Below are positions 18,803 through 29,271 of a stretch of DNA of 64,000 nucleotides, in pieces. The notes below the pieces were generated by a model. That model saw only the letters and a program-made list of their open reading frames with translations. It ran no database searches and was not told where the DNA came from. The stretch covers positions 1-64,000 of the forward strand of contig JAUYQH010000062.1 in NCBI GenBank assembly GCA_030697365.1, written 5' to 3'. The stretch is from Novosphingobium sp. (GTDB lineage Bacteria; Pseudomonadota; Alphaproteobacteria; Sphingomonadales; Sphingomonadaceae). Within the stretch, counting starts at the first letter, position 1. Each line of letters begins with the position of its first letter. The position numbers and the translations under genes were made by a program.

Positions 18803-19546
18803 GTGACCAAGGCGGCGAAACAACGGATCGACCAGCTGCTCGTTGCCCGCGGCCTTGCCGAAAGCCGCGCGCGGGCGCAGGCGCTGATCCTGGCCGGGCT
18901 GGTGTTCAGCGGCGAGACCAAGGTGGCCAAGCCAGGACAGGTCCTGGCCGAGGACGCGCCGCTGGCGGTGCGCGGGCGCGATCATCCGTGGGTCTCGCGC
19001 GGCGGGATCAAGCTCGCCCACGCGCTCGAAACGTTCGGGCTTTCCCCCGCGAGCGAAACAGCGATGGACATCGGCAGCTCGACCGGCGGGTTTACCGACG
19101 TTCTGCTGGCCAACGGCGCGGAGCACGTCTTCGCGGTCGATTCGGGAACCAACCAGCTCGCCTGGAAGCTGCGCCAGGATCCGCGGGTGACCGTGCTTGA
19201 GAAAACCAGCGCGCGCACGCTGACCCCGGCGGAGATCAATCGTCCGTCCCGCTGGGTGGTGTGCGATGCAAGCTTCATCTCGCTCGCCAAAGTGCTTGAG
19301 GTGCCGCTGGCGCTTGCCGCGCTTCCCACCACGCTGGTGGCGCTGATCAAGCCGCAGTTCGAGGTCGGCAAAGGCGAAGTCGGCAAGGGCGGGGTGGTCC
19401 GCGACCCGGCGCTTCACCAGCGGGTCTGCGATGAAGTGCAGGCTTGGCTGGAAGGCGCGGGTTGGACCGTCCTCGGGACCGAGCGCAGCCCGATCACCGG
19501 CCCCGAGGGCAATGTCGAGTTTCTCATTGCGGCACGGCGTGGTTAG
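18803..19546 (+). CDS. tlyA: TlyA-family rRNA 2'-O-methyltransferase
   Basis: TlyA-type enzymes methylate rRNA and were once called hemolysins. The 247-residue protein has an N-terminal S4 RNA-binding domain (QRIDQLLVARGLAESRARAQ) and an FtsJ/Rossmann methyltransferase domain with the SAM motif MDIGSSTGGFTDVLLANGA, DASFISLAKVLEVPL and LIKPQFEVGKGEVGKGG. The GTG start is preceded by GAAGGGA. It is followed by tspO at 62 bases. Confidence 0.9.
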   Translation: MTKAAKQRIDQLLVARGLAESRARAQALILAGLVFSGETKVAKPGQVLAEDAPLAVRGRDHPWVSRGGIKLAHALETFGLSPASETAMDIGSSTGGFTDVLLANGAEHVFAVDSGTNQLAWKLRQDPRVTVLEKTSARTLTPAEINRPSRWVVCDASFISLAKVLEVPLALAALPTTLVALIKPQFEVGKGEVGKGGVVRDPALHQRVCDEVQAWLEGAGWTVLGTERSPITGPEGNVEFLIAARRG

Positions 19547-19608
19547 CGCGGTTGCCTGACGGGACTCGCCCGGCCAATATCGCCCGCGAATCGAAGGGAT
19601 TGGGCCGA

Positions 19609-20163
19609 ATGACCGTTCTTGCCTCGCGCGGCCAACTGCGTGCGAGCTTCCTGCGTTGGGCGCTGCTGATCGTACCAGCGGTCTCGTTGCTGGGGTTCCT
19701 CTCCGGACGGCTGGCACAAAGCGGGCCGGGCAATCCGTGGTTCGATGCGCTGGTCAAGCCCAGCCTGTTCCCCCCGCCCGCGACCTTTGGAATCGTCTGG
19801 TCGATCCTGTACGTGCTGATGGGCGTGGCGCTGACGCTGGTCGTCACCGCGCGCGGTGCGCCGGGGCGGGGCGTTGCGATCGCTGCATTCGCGGTCCAGC
19901 TTGCGCTCAACCTGGCTTGGACGCCGCTGTTCTTCGGCGCACACCGGATCGCCGCGGCGCTCTATCTGCTGGCGGCAATCGACATCGCGGTGCTGGTCAC
20001 CGTCGTCCTGTTCTGGCGTGTTCGGCGTGGCGCGGCGCTGCTTCTGCTGCCGTATCTGGCGTGGGTGTTGTTCGCGACCGTGCTCAACTGGCAGTTTCTC
20101 GTCGCCAACCCCGACGCCGATGGGCGCGCGGGTGCCCCTGCGACCACCCGATTTGAAATCTGA
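19609..20163 (+). CDS. tspO: TspO/MBR tryptophan-rich sensory protein
   Basis: TspO proteins are five-helix membrane proteins that bind porphyrins and sterols. The 184-residue product shows the family blocks NPWFDALVKPSLFPPPATFG, WSILYVLMGVALTLV, QLALNLAWTPLFFGAHRIAA and LPYLAWVLFATVLNWQFLVAN. The N-terminal part is longer than usual by about 20 residues, and the ATG at 19609 is the last reasonable start. The direct neighbours are tlyA and ubiK. Confidence 0.9.
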   Translation: MTVLASRGQLRASFLRWALLIVPAVSLLGFLSGRLAQSGPGNPWFDALVKPSLFPPPATFGIVWSILYVLMGVALTLVVTARGAPGRGVAIAAFAVQLALNLAWTPLFFGAHRIAAALYLLAAIDIAVLVTVVLFWRVRRGAALLLLPYLAWVLFATVLNWQFLVANPDADGRAGAPATTRFEI

Positions 20164-20206
20164 GGCGCGCGCCCCCATTTTGGAAACCTTGCAAGAAGAG
20201 GCCGCC

Positions 20207-20473
20207 ATGCAGACCGACAACCCGATCATTTCCGATCTTGCGAAGATGCTCAACAGCGCGGCCGGGACGATCGCCGGCGTCGGGCGCGAGGGCCGCGACG
20301 CCGCGCGCGAGCGGGCGCGCGAGTTCTTCGGAGGGCTTGACTTCGTCAGCCGCGAGGAATTCGAGGCGGTCAAGGCGATGGCCGCGGCGGCGCGCGAGCA
20401 GGCCGACAAGCTGGAGGCGCGCCTTGCTGCTCTGGAAGCAGGATCACCGGGTCGCGGGCCGGCAACCGACTGA
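20207..20473 (+). CDS. ubiK: UbiK-type accessory factor (BMFP domain)
   Basis: UbiK-like proteins are small coiled-coil factors that aid ubiquinone synthesis in proteobacteria; earlier they were called BMFP or YqiC. The 88-residue product starts MQTDNPIISDLAKMLNSAAG, has an amphipathic membrane-binding helix and a C-terminal coiled coil (FVSREEFEAVKAMAAAAREQ, DKLEARLAALE) typical of the family. AAGAAGAGG lies in front of the ATG. Confidence 0.85.
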   Translation: MQTDNPIISDLAKMLNSAAGTIAGVGREGRDAARERAREFFGGLDFVSREEFEAVKAMAAAAREQADKLEARLAALEAGSPGRGPATD

Positions 20474-20530
20474 GGAACGCTATTGCGGTCAGCGGGTTAG
20501 CTCAGGTGTACCCCACCATCGAGTACTTCC

Positions 20531-20824
20531 ATGTTTACCCAGCTCAACCCGCCGCTTCCGCTCCACGTCCTGGGCAAGGGCGATGGCAGCGCGATCGGGA
20601 TGATCGACTATGGCCCCGAGCATAATCTGATCTGGGTCACCGCACTCGACGCCAACGGCGAGATCTGGTGCGCGCCCAATCCGACGGTCCGTTTCCAAAG
20701 GAACTGGACGATGGGCCGGGCGGAGAATCCGCTCGTCGCCCAATCGAAGGCCTCGATCAAGGCGCCGCAGGCGGAGGTATGCGCCGATTGCGCCGACACC
20801 GTGCGCGAAGCGATCAGCCACTGA
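20531..20824 (+). CDS. Small protein of unknown function
   Basis: The 97-residue product (MFTQLNPPLPLHVLGKGDGS) has a predicted beta-rich body with IDYGPEHNLIWVTALDANGE and IWCAPNPTVRFQRNWTMGR, and a CADCADT motif near the C-terminus that could bind a metal or form a disulfide. No family was recognised; the text recalls small proteins found in sphingomonad genomes and phages. It is a single gene between ubiK and katE. Confidence 0.7.
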   Translation: MFTQLNPPLPLHVLGKGDGSAIGMIDYGPEHNLIWVTALDANGEIWCAPNPTVRFQRNWTMGRAENPLVAQSKASIKAPQAEVCADCADTVREAISH

Positions 20825-20937
20825 TCGGCTTAGCCGCTCACAAAGATCAATTTTTTGTAGGTTCTTCAATTTCTTAAAACGGGAACCAACCTCTCTCCCC
20901 TCCGCTTGGAAGCGATACTTCGCAGAGAGAGATTACC

Positions 20938-23058
20938 ATGGCTCGCACACAATCACCGGACCGCAGCAAAGCTGCCAAATTTGAACAGAACACAGGCAAT
21001 GGCGGCGAAACTCACCAGCAGGTGTCCGAGCGTGGCGATCATGGTGCGGGCGAAACGCATCTCACCACCAACCATGGCACACGCGTTTCGGATAACCAGA
21101 ACAGCCTCAAGGCCGGCGCACGCGGGCCGGCGTTGCTTGAAGATTTCGTTCTGCGGGAGAAGATTTTCCACTTCGATCACGAGCGCATTCCCGAACGGAT
21201 CGTCCACGCGCGCGGTTCGGGCGCGCACGGGGTGTTCGAATGCACCAACCCCATTCCGGAACTGACCAAGGCCGGATTGCTCGGCACAAAAGGCAAGAAG
21301 ACCGAAACGTTCGTCCGTTTCTCCACCGTCGCTGGTGGCGCCGGATCGGTCGATACCCCTCGCGACGTGCGCGGATTTGCGGTCAAGTTCTACACCGACG
21401 AAGGCAACTGGGACCTGGTCGGCAACAACATCCCGGTGTTCTTCATCCAGGACGCGATCAAGTTTCCCGATCTGGTTCACGCGGTCAAAATGGAGGCGGA
21501 TCGCGGCTATCCGCAGGCGGCCAGCGCGCATGACACGTTCTGGGATTTCGTCAGCCTGATGCCCGAGACGATGCACATGATCATGTGGGCCATGTCCGAC
21601 CGGACGATCCCGCGTTCGTTCCGGACAATAGAGGGGTTCGGCGTCCACACGTTCCGCTTGGTGAACGCCTCGGGCGAGGCAAAGTTCGTCAAGTTTCACT
21701 GGAAGCCGGTGCTGGGATTGCAATCGACCTGCTGGGACGAGGCGGTCAAAATCGCCGGGGCCGACCCCGACTATCACCGCCGCGACCTCTTCGAAGCGAT
21801 CGCTGCGGGTAACTTTCCGGCGTGGGACCTGGGCGTGCAGGTGTTCGACGAGGCGTTCGCGGCCAAGCAGCCCTACGACGTGCTCGATGCAACCAAGCTG
21901 ATCCCCGAGGAAGTCTTGCCGGTGCAGGTCGTCGGACGGATGACGCTCAATCGCAACGTCGACAACTTCTTCGCCGAGACCGAGCAGGTTGCGTTCCTGC
22001 CCTCGAACGTGGTTCCGGGGATCGATTTCAGCAACGACCCCCTGCTCCAGGGGCGGCTGTTCAGCTATCTGGATACGCAGAAGTCGCGGCTGGGGACGAC
22101 CAACTTCCACCAGATCCCGGTGAACGCCCCGCGCTGCCCGATGCAGAATTTCCAGCGCGACGGGATGATGCAGACCAAGGTCCCCACGGGCCGCGCCAAC
22201 TACGAGCCCAACAGCCTGGCCGAGGCGGGCGAGGATGGCGGCCCGCGCGAATGCCCGGAGACGGGGTTCACTACCTTCGCCGCCAACGATGAGCGTAACG
22301 ACGGCGGCGAGAAGCTGCGCATACGCGCCGAGCTGTTCGCCGATCACTACAGCCAGGCACGCCTGTTCTACCGTTCGCAGCAGCCGATCGAACAGGCCCA
22401 CATGGCGTCCGCGCTGGTCTTCGAGCTGTCGAAGGTGACTTTGCTGCATGTCCGCGATCGGGTGATGGCGCGCTTGCGCAACATCGACGAGGATCTTGCC
22501 AAGCGCGTCGCCGACGGGCTGGCGATGCCATTGCCTGCCAAGGCGCCCGCGGCGCGCGAGCCGGTCGAAATGCAAGCATCGCCGGCACTGTCGATCCTGG
22601 CCCACGGCCAGCCACCGATGGAGGGACGCAAGGTCGCGATCCTGTTCGACGAGGGATCGGACCTTGCGGCGATCGAAGCGATGAAGGGCGCGATCGAGAA
22701 GGCCGGCGGATCGGTTATGCTGGTCGCGCCCAAAGTCGGAGCGCTCAAGCTCAAGGGCGGGACACTTGCCGCGGATGGCCAACTCGCGGGATCGCCTTCG
22801 GTGCTGTTCGATGCGGTCTGCGCGATGCTCATGCCCGAACAGGCGAAGAAGCTGGCGATGGATGGGGCGGCCAAGCAATGGTTCATGGATGCCCACGGTC
22901 ACTGCAAGACCATCGGCTTTTGCCCCGCGACCAAAGCCGAAATCCTCGACAAGCTCGGGATTGAACCCGACGCAGGCGTGGTCCCCCTCGACCGGTTCGC
23001 AAAGATCGCCCCGGCGCGGCACTGGGACCGCGAACCCAAGGTGCGCATGCTCGCCTGA
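20938..23058 (+). CDS. katE: Large-subunit catalase (hydroperoxidase II type)
   Basis: KatE breaks down hydrogen peroxide. The 706-residue protein has a Lys/Gly/His-rich N-terminal extension, the clade 2 catalase core with distal His in [13 protein letters not shown], Asn in [18 protein letters not shown], the heme-ligand Tyr in [14 protein letters not shown], and a C-terminal DJ-1/PfpI-like domain (from about residue 560, [20 protein letters not shown]). GAGAGAG precedes the ATG. A GGAAC box lies 56 bases before the start, but a matching EcfG -10 element was not convincing. Confidence 0.96.
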   Translation: MARTQSPDRSKAAKFEQNTGNGGETHQQVSERGDHGAGETHLTTNHGTRVSDNQNSLKAGARGPALLEDFVLREKIFHFDHERIPERIVHARGSGAHGVFECTNPIPELTKAGLLGTKGKKTETFVRFSTVAGGAGSVDTPRDVRGFAVKFYTDEGNWDLVGNNIPVFFIQDAIKFPDLVHAVKMEADRGYPQAASAHDTFWDFVSLMPETMHMIMWAMSDRTIPRSFRTIEGFGVHTFRLVNASGEAKFVKFHWKPVLGLQSTCWDEAVKIAGADPDYHRRDLFEAIAAGNFPAWDLGVQVFDEAFAAKQPYDVLDATKLIPEEVLPVQVVGRMTLNRNVDNFFAETEQVAFLPSNVVPGIDFSNDPLLQGRLFSYLDTQKSRLGTTNFHQIPVNAPRCPMQNFQRDGMMQTKVPTGRANYEPNSLAEAGEDGGPRECPETGFTTFAANDERNDGGEKLRIRAELFADHYSQARLFYRSQQPIEQAHMASALVFELSKVTLLHVRDRVMARLRNIDEDLAKRVADGLAMPLPAKAPAAREPVEMQASPALSILAHGQPPMEGRKVAILFDEGSDLAAIEAMKGAIEKAGGSVMLVAPKVGALKLKGGTLAADGQLAGSPSVLFDAVCAMLMPEQAKKLAMDGAAKQWFMDAHGHCKTIGFCPATKAEILDKLGIEPDAGVVPLDRFAKIAPARHWDREPKVRMLA

Positions 23059-23094
23059 TGCAATGATGCGCCGGCGCGGCTAAGGGCGGGGGCG

Positions 23095-23718
23095 ATGCAT
23101 CTGCGCGCCCCCGCCATCCTTTGTGCCGTGCGCGCGCATGGCGAGACCGGCGCCGTAATCCGGCTTCTGACGGTCGAGCATGGCCTGCTCGCCGCCTATT
23201 GCGCGGGGGCGAGGGGGCGGCGGCTGCGACCGGTGGTTATTCCCGGCAATTTGCTCGACACCGAAATTTCCGCACGATCGGCCAGCCAATTACCGTTCGC
23301 GCGGGTCGAACTGGTCGAGAGCCGCGGGCCGTGGCTGGGCGAGCCGCTGGCGAGCGCGGCGATAAACTGGGCCTGCGCCTTGACTGCCACTGCCTTGCCC
23401 GAAGGTCATCCCTATCCAGCGCTGTACGAAGCGCTCGGCGGACTGCTCGATGCGATCTGCCACGCACCATCGGCGCGGGGATGGAGCAGGGCGCTCGCCG
23501 CCTACGAAGCGCTGCTGCTGCGCGAGCTCGGCTATGGTGGAAGCTCGCGCGATCCGGGCGATGAGTGGCCGGCGATCCTCGATCGGCTCCAGCGTCTTGG
23601 CGAGGCGCTCGAATCCCGCCTGCTCGCGGACCGCGGGCTTGCAGGGCGAAGGGGCGATGTTATGGCGGCGCGCTCGATCCTGATCGAGCGGCTGAAACGG
23701 ATTGCGGGGGACGCGTGA
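23095..23718 (+). CDS. recO: DNA repair protein RecO
   Basis: RecO binds ssDNA and SSB and loads RecA in the RecFOR pathway. The 207-residue product opens [20 protein letters not shown], the usual OB-fold start, and continues with a helical C-terminal half ([16 protein letters not shown]). The zinc-binding cysteines found in many RecO proteins are absent and the protein is somewhat short, both common in sphingomonads. Its stop overlaps the leuB start (GTGA). Confidence 0.88.
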   Translation: MHLRAPAILCAVRAHGETGAVIRLLTVEHGLLAAYCAGARGRRLRPVVIPGNLLDTEISARSASQLPFARVELVESRGPWLGEPLASAAINWACALTATALPEGHPYPALYEALGGLLDAICHAPSARGWSRALAAYEALLLRELGYGGSSRDPGDEWPAILDRLQRLGEALESRLLADRGLAGRRGDVMAARSILIERLKRIAGDA

Positions 23719-24773
23719 GAATTGCGGTAATGCGAGGGGACGGGATCGGCCCCGAAGTGACCGCCGAGGCGCTGCGCGTGCTCGATGCGCTGGCGTTGCC
23801 CGGGCTGGTGCTGATCGAGGCCGACGCCGGCGGGATCGCCTACAAGCGCCACGGCCATCCGCTTCCCGAAGAAACGCTGGTCGCCGCGCGCTCGGCCGAT
23901 GCAATCCTCTTCGGCGCGGTCGGCGATCCCGATTGCGACGGGCTAGAGCGCCGCCTGCGCCCTGAACAGGCGATCCTCGGGCTGCGCAGCGAATTGGGCC
24001 TGTTCGCCAACTTGCGCCCCGCTACGATGTTCGCGGGGATGGAGGACGCCTCTGCGCTGCGCCCCGAAGTCGCCCGCGCGATCGACCTGCTGATCGTGCG
24101 CGAGCTGAATGGCGACGTCTATTTCGGCGACAAGGGCACGCGGACGCTCGACGACGGACGGCGCCAGGGCTGGGACATGATGAGCTATGCCGAGGACGAG
24201 GTCCGCCGCATCGCCCATGTCGCCTTCCGCGCCGCGCAAGGGCGCAAGCGGCGGCTGACTTCGGTCGACAAGGCCAACGTCCTCGAAACCTCGCAGTTGT
24301 GGCGAGACGTGGTGATCGAAGTGGCGCGCGAATACACCGACGTCGCGCTCGATCATCTCTATGTCGATAACGCCGCGATGCAGCTCGTGCGCAATCCCGG
24401 CCAGTTCGATGTGATCGTCACCGGCAACCTGTTCGGCGACATCCTGTCCGACCAGGCGAGCATGTGCGTCGGGTCGATCGGGCTGCTGGCCTCGGCCTCG
24501 CTCGGCGAACGCACTACCGCGCACGGCACTTTCGGGTTGTACGAACCGATCCACGGCAGCGCGCCCGACATCGCCGGGCAGGGCAAGGCCAACCCGATGG
24601 CCGCGATCCTCAGTCTGGCGATGCTGCTGCGCCATTCGCTGGGGCTCGAGCCGGAAGCGGCCCGGGTAGAAGCGGCGGTGGCCGCGGCGCTCGCCGACGG
24701 AGTGCGCGGCGGCGATCTGGGCGGCAGCGACAGCACCCGCACGATCGGCGACGCGGTGGTCGCGCGGCTTTGA
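23715..24773 (+). CDS. leuB: 3-isopropylmalate dehydrogenase
   Basis: LeuB oxidatively decarboxylates 3-isopropylmalate in leucine synthesis. The 352-residue protein starts at GTG overlapping recO, with [20 protein letters not shown], the substrate block [10 protein letters not shown], the catalytic [13 protein letters not shown] region, the Lys in [13 protein letters not shown], and [20 protein letters not shown] with the metal-binding aspartates, then [20 protein letters not shown]. leuA, leuC and leuD are not nearby. Confidence 0.95.
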   Translation: MRIAVMRGDGIGPEVTAEALRVLDALALPGLVLIEADAGGIAYKRHGHPLPEETLVAARSADAILFGAVGDPDCDGLERRLRPEQAILGLRSELGLFANLRPATMFAGMEDASALRPEVARAIDLLIVRELNGDVYFGDKGTRTLDDGRRQGWDMMSYAEDEVRRIAHVAFRAAQGRKRRLTSVDKANVLETSQLWRDVVIEVAREYTDVALDHLYVDNAAMQLVRNPGQFDVIVTGNLFGDILSDQASMCVGSIGLLASASLGERTTAHGTFGLYEPIHGSAPDIAGQGKANPMAAILSLAMLLRHSLGLEPEAARVEAAVAAALADGVRGGDLGGSDSTRTIGDAVVARL

Positions 24774-25888
24774 CCCTCCAGCTCGCCATCGTTCTGCCCA
24801 CGCTCAACGAGCGCGGCAACTTGCGCCCGCTGGTCGATCGGCTCGACGCCGCGATGGGCGAGATCGGCTGGGAAGCGATCATCGTCGACGACAACAGCGC
24901 CGATGGCACCGCCGACGAGGCGCGGGCGATCAGCCTGGAGGATCCGCGCGTCCGGGTGATCCAGCGGATCGGGCGGCGCGGGCTCGCCTCTGCAGCAATC
25001 GAGGGGATGTGCGCGACCGCCGCGCCGGTGGTCGCCGTGATGGACGCCGATCACCAGCATGATCCCGCTCTGCTCCCGCAGATGCTCGACGCGGTGCAGT
25101 CGGGTGAATACGAGCTGGCCTATGCCTCGCGCTTCGCCGAGGGCGCGAGCACCGAGGCGTGGGGGCGGCCCGACCGGGTCAAAGCCTCGGGATTCGCCAA
25201 CAGCCTTGCCCGGCGGGTCACCGGGGTCGAGCTCAGCGATCCGATGAGCGGGTACTTCATGCTCCGCGCCGATATTTTGCGCGCCGACGCGCACCGCCTG
25301 TCAGGGGTGGGGTTCAAGATCCTGCTCGACATCCTCGCCACGGTCGACCGGCCGCTGCGGGTGAAGGAGTTCCCGCTCCACTTCGCGGCACGCGCCGAGG
25401 GCGAAAGCAAGCTCGACCGGACGGTGGTGTTCGAATTCCTCGTCGGGCTCTACGACAAGTGGCTCGGGCGGATCATCCCGACCCGGTTCGCGCTGTTCGG
25501 CACGATCGGCGCGGCGGGCGTGGTCGTCCACATGGCGGTGCTCGCCAGCTTCCTCGGGCTGTTCGGGCGACCGTTCCTGTTCGGCGGCTGGATCACCGCG
25601 TTCGACATTGGCCAGACCGTAGCGGCGACGGTCGCAATGACTTTCAATTTCGTGCTCAACAACGCGCTCACTTATGCCGACAAGCGCTTGTCCGGGTTCA
25701 GCGAACTGGCGCGGGGGTGGGCCAAGTTTGCGCTGACCTGCTCGGTCGGGCTGCTCGCCAACGTCGGGGTTGCCGGACTGTTGCTGCGCTTCGGATTCCA
25801 TCCATACCCTGCGGCGATCATCGGGATCGCCGTGGGATCGGTGTGGAACTTCGCGCTGTCCTCGCGCTTCGTGTGGGGACGGTACTGA
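24770..25888 (+). CDS. Family 2 glycosyltransferase fused to a GtrA-like membrane domain
   Basis: The protein would make polyprenyl-phosphate-linked sugar and help flip or present it. The 372-residue product starts at TTG overlapping the leuB stop (TTGA). Residues 1-235 form a DPM1-like GT-A domain ([58 protein letters not shown]). Residues 240-372 form a four-helix GtrA domain ([49 protein letters not shown]). The PMT-type transferase at 29268-30560 is a possible user of the product. Confidence 0.9.
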   Translation: MTLQLAIVLPTLNERGNLRPLVDRLDAAMGEIGWEAIIVDDNSADGTADEARAISLEDPRVRVIQRIGRRGLASAAIEGMCATAAPVVAVMDADHQHDPALLPQMLDAVQSGEYELAYASRFAEGASTEAWGRPDRVKASGFANSLARRVTGVELSDPMSGYFMLRADILRADAHRLSGVGFKILLDILATVDRPLRVKEFPLHFAARAEGESKLDRTVVFEFLVGLYDKWLGRIIPTRFALFGTIGAAGVVVHMAVLASFLGLFGRPFLFGGWITAFDIGQTVAATVAMTFNFVLNNALTYADKRLSGFSELARGWAKFALTCSVGLLANVGVAGLLLRFGFHPYPAAIIGIAVGSVWNFALSSRFVWGRY

Positions 25889-25967
25889 TTCTATTCATGC
25901 GCGTGCTTGCATCGAACGCCGTGGTCGATAGACCTGATTATTCCCCAGTGTGGAAAGATTGTTGCCG

Positions 25968-28067
25968 ATGCGCCTGCTTGCCCTTGCCCTGCCCTTGCTC
26001 GCTGTTTGCTCCGCTGCCGCGGTCGCCCAAGGCGTGAGCGACGATCCGTACATCTGGCTTGAGGAAAAGGACTCTCCGCGCGCGCTCGCCTGGGTCGAGG
26101 CGCGCAACGCGGTCACCGTCAAAAAGCTGGAAGCGGACCCGCGCTACGCGACCCTGTATTCCGAAGCGCTGGCGCTCGCTTCCGCCAAGGACCGCATTCC
26201 GATGCCGCGGTTCATCGGCGGCGAGATCTACAATTTCTGGCAGGACGCCGATCACTTGCGCGGAATCTGGCGCAAGACCTCGCTGGCGAACTACCGCACC
26301 GCCAATCCGCAATGGCAGACCGTGCTCGATATCGACGCGCTGGGCAAGGCCGAGGGCAAAAGCTGGGTGTGGAAGGGCGCGCAATGCCTCCAGCCAGCCG
26401 AGACGCGCTGCCTGGTCAGCCTGTCCGACGGCGGCGAGGACGCGGTCGAAGTGCGCGAATTCGATCTGGCCACGGGACGCTTCGTTGAAGGCGGGTTTCG
26501 TCTGCCGCGCGCCAAGAGCGACTTCGCCTGGGAGGACGAGAACCATTTGCTGGTGGCCACCGAATGGTCGCCCGGCGATCTGACCGAATCCGGCTATCCC
26601 TATGTCGTCAAGCGCCTGACCCGCGGTCGGCCGCTGGCCGATGCAGTGGAAATCTATCGTGGCGAAAAGAAGGACGTCGGCGTCGGCCCCGCGTTACTTC
26701 ACGATGGGCAGGGGAACTCCCTGCCGATCATCCAGCGCTCGCTCGATTTCTTCCACAGCCAGACCTTCGTCGTCACCCCCGCCGGGGTGCGCCAGGTGGC
26801 GATGCCCGAAAAGGTCACGATCGACGAACTGGTGGCGGGGCGGGTGATCCTGAAGCTCGACGAGGACTGGTCTGCGGCGGGACCGCGGTTCAAGGCGGGA
26901 AGCCTCGCCGAAGTCGATCTTGCCGCGCTGATCGCCAATCCCGGCAAGCTCGCTCCGCGGCTGGTGTGGTCTCCGGGACCGCGCAGCGCGCTTGAAGGAG
27001 TCGGATCGACCAAGGGACGCCTGCTCCTCGCCACGCTCGACAACGTGCGCGGGCGGGTGCTGGCGCTGACCCCCAAACGGGGCGGCGGATGGACGACAAG
27101 CACGCTCAAGCTGCCCGACAACCTCGCTCTCGACCTGGGCAGTAGCGATCTCCGCTCGGAGCAGATGTTCGTGACCGCGAGCGGGTTCACCACTCCGACC
27201 ACGCTTTATCTGGGCGAAGGTTCGAGCGGCAAGCTGGCGGTTGCCAAGACCTTGCCCGCCAAATTCGATGCGGGACCGCTGACGGTGCGACAACTCGAGG
27301 CGACTTCGAGCGACGGAACGAAGATCCCCTACTTCGTGGTCCACCGCAAGGACATCGCCTATGATGGCAGCACGCCCACTCTGCTGGGCGCTTACGGCGG
27401 GTTCCAGGTTAGTTCGACGCCATACTATTCGGCACTCACCGGCAGATTGTGGCTCGAGCGCGGGGGCGCGTTCGCGCTTGCCAACATCCGCGGCGGGGGC
27501 GAGTTCGGCCCGGCCTGGCACCAGGCGGGGTTGGGGACCAAGCGCCAGATCATCTATGACGATTTCGCCGCGGTAGGACGCGACCTGATCGCCCGGAAGA
27601 TCACCTCGCCACGGCGGCTGGGGATCCAGGGCGGCTCCAACGGCGGGCTGCTGGTCGGGGTCCAGATGATCCAGAACCCCGAACTGTGGAACGCGGTGGC
27701 GATCCAGATCCCGCTGCTGGACATGATCCGCATATCCAAGATCGCCGCGGGCGCATCGTGGCAGGGCGAGTACGGCGACGTGAACGCCGACCCGGCGGTC
27801 ATGGAATTCTGGCGCAAGACGTCGCCCTACCAGAACTTGCGCAAGGACGGGAAATACCCCGAACCCTTCATCTTCACCACCACCAAGGACGACCGGACCG
27901 GGCCGCAGCACGCGCGCAAGTTCGCTGCGCGGATGGAGGAATACGGGCTGCCCTTCTACTATTACGAAAACACCGAGGGCGGTCACGGTGCGGGTGCGGA
28001 CATCAAGCAGGCGGCGCGCAGCAACGCGCTGACGATGACCTATTTCATGCGGAAGCTGATGGATTGA
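25968..28067 (+). CDS. Secreted prolyl oligopeptidase family serine peptidase (S9A)
   Basis: This enzyme probably cleaves proline-containing peptides in the periplasm. The 699-residue protein has a signal peptide (MRLLALALPLLAVCSAAAVA, then QG), the family opening DDPYIWLEEKDSPRALAWVE, a beta-propeller region and the C-terminal hydrolase domain. The catalytic Ser is in LGIQGGSNGGLLVG, Asp probably in TTKDDRTGPQHARKF and His in TEGGHGAG. A GTG six codons upstream (25950) is an alternative start. Its last 23 bases overlap the convergent MFS gene. Confidence 0.93.
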   Translation: MRLLALALPLLAVCSAAAVAQGVSDDPYIWLEEKDSPRALAWVEARNAVTVKKLEADPRYATLYSEALALASAKDRIPMPRFIGGEIYNFWQDADHLRGIWRKTSLANYRTANPQWQTVLDIDALGKAEGKSWVWKGAQCLQPAETRCLVSLSDGGEDAVEVREFDLATGRFVEGGFRLPRAKSDFAWEDENHLLVATEWSPGDLTESGYPYVVKRLTRGRPLADAVEIYRGEKKDVGVGPALLHDGQGNSLPIIQRSLDFFHSQTFVVTPAGVRQVAMPEKVTIDELVAGRVILKLDEDWSAAGPRFKAGSLAEVDLAALIANPGKLAPRLVWSPGPRSALEGVGSTKGRLLLATLDNVRGRVLALTPKRGGGWTTSTLKLPDNLALDLGSSDLRSEQMFVTASGFTTPTTLYLGEGSSGKLAVAKTLPAKFDAGPLTVRQLEATSSDGTKIPYFVVHRKDIAYDGSTPTLLGAYGGFQVSSTPYYSALTGRLWLERGGAFALANIRGGGEFGPAWHQAGLGTKRQIIYDDFAAVGRDLIARKITSPRRLGIQGGSNGGLLVGVQMIQNPELWNAVAIQIPLLDMIRISKIAAGASWQGEYGDVNADPAVMEFWRKTSPYQNLRKDGKYPEPFIFTTTKDDRTGPQHARKFAARMEEYGLPFYYYENTEGGHGAGADIKQAARSNALTMTYFMRKLMD

Positions 28068-29271
28068 GCGATCCCGGCGGCGGTGGCACGCGCAAGCTGG
28101 CGAGTAGCGCGGTCGCCAGGAGCATCGTCACCGCGCCGAGGCCCAGCGCGGTGCTGTAGTTCCCCGTCCAGTCGTGGATCAGGCCGAAGCTGGCGAGGCC
28201 CATCCCGACGCTGAGGATCGAGCACAGCAGCAGCCGCCCGAAGACCTCGCCGTAAGCCTCGAGCGGAAACAGCCGGCTGGTGAGGTAGGGCAGCAAGTCG
28301 TACTCGGCGCCGTTGAGCAGGCCGGCGACGAAGACCGCCGCCGTCAACGCGACGAACCCGTTGGCGCCGGCCAGCAGCGCGATGAACCCGGCAGCCGAGG
28401 CCATCCCGAACGCGGCGGCGACGCGCGGCACCGGAAAGCGATCGATCAGCGCACCCATCGCCAGCCGCCCGACGATTTGCGACGCCCCGTAGGCCGAGAC
28501 CAGAAATCCGGCCTCGACCAGTCCCAGTCCACGTTCTCTGCCGACCAGCGCGAGCTGGGTGACGAGGCCGACCGTGCCGATGTTGATCAGCATCGTCGCC
28601 CCCGCGATCCGCACGAAGCGCCCGTCGGTCCAGCGCGGCGGCGTGCCGCGAGGTGCCCCCGGCGCGGGCCGCTGCGCTTCGCCCCCACCCCGCGCGGCGA
28701 GCAGCCCCATCGGCAAGCCGACGCCCACCGCCAGCGCCGCGAACAGGTAGTATCCCGCGCGCCAGCCCCATTCGGAGATGATCCAGCCGAGCAACGGCGG
28801 GACGACGATCGTGGTAAGCGCCACGCCGCTGGTTGCCAGCCCCATCGCCAGCCCGCGGTGGGCATCGAACCTGCGGGCAATGAATCGGCCGTAGATCAGC
28901 GCGCTCATCCCCGGGGTGCAGATCGCCAGCAGCGCAATGCCGAGCTGGAAGTGCCACAGCGCTCCTCCCAGCATCGACAGCCACAGATACGTCGCGCCCA
29001 GAGCCATCGCCGAGGCGACGATCACCGGCACCGCGCCGATGCGGTCGGCAATCCGTCCGATCAGCGGCGCCGCCAGCGCGCCGAGCAGCCCGAACGCGGC
29101 CGCTGTGGCGATCGCCCCGCGGGTCGCGCCGGTCGCCTCGATCAGGCCCGGGATGAACAGGCTGGAAAGGTTCTGGTAGAGCCCCGAGCCAGTCCCGGCC
29201 ATCGCTCCCGAAGCGGCCACCACTACCCAGCCGCGGCGCCATTCGCCGGGTTGCGGAGCCGGGGTGCTCAT
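28045..29271 (-). CDS. Major facilitator superfamily transporter
   Basis: The 408-residue protein has twelve hydrophobic segments and MFS motif-A-like loops (PLIGRIADRIGAVPVIVASA after helix 2, MGALIDRFPVPRVAAAFGMA after helix 8). The overall form, with GLYQNLSSLFIPGLIEATGA at the start, resembles monocarboxylate/OFA-type or CynX-like carriers, but the substrate cannot be read from sequence. It starts at an ATG overlapping the stop of the upstream glycosyltransferase (ATGA) and converges on the peptidase gene. Confidence 0.88.
   Translation of the reverse strand: MSTPAPQPGEWRRGWVVVAASGAMAGTGSGLYQNLSSLFIPGLIEATGATRGAIATAAAFGLLGALAAPLIGRIADRIGAVPVIVASAMALGATYLWLSMLGGALWHFQLGIALLAICTPGMSALIYGRFIARRFDAHRGLAMGLATSGVALTTIVVPPLLGWIISEWGWRAGYYLFAALAVGVGLPMGLLAARGGGEAQRPAPGAPRGTPPRWTDGRFVRIAGATMLINIGTVGLVTQLALVGRERGLGLVEAGFLVSAYGASQIVGRLAMGALIDRFPVPRVAAAFGMASAAGFIALLAGANGFVALTAAVFVAGLLNGAEYDLLPYLTSRLFPLEAYGEVFGRLLLCSILSVGMGLASFGLIHDWTGNYSTALGLGAVTMLLATALLASLRVPPPPGSLNPSASA

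Noticed and set aside
20882..20907. GGAAC box upstream of katE as an EcfG general-stress promoter
   Set aside because: The -35 like GGAAC is present, but at the expected 16-17 base spacing the sequence reads GCTT rather than the CGTT -10 element. Too weak to call without transcript start data.
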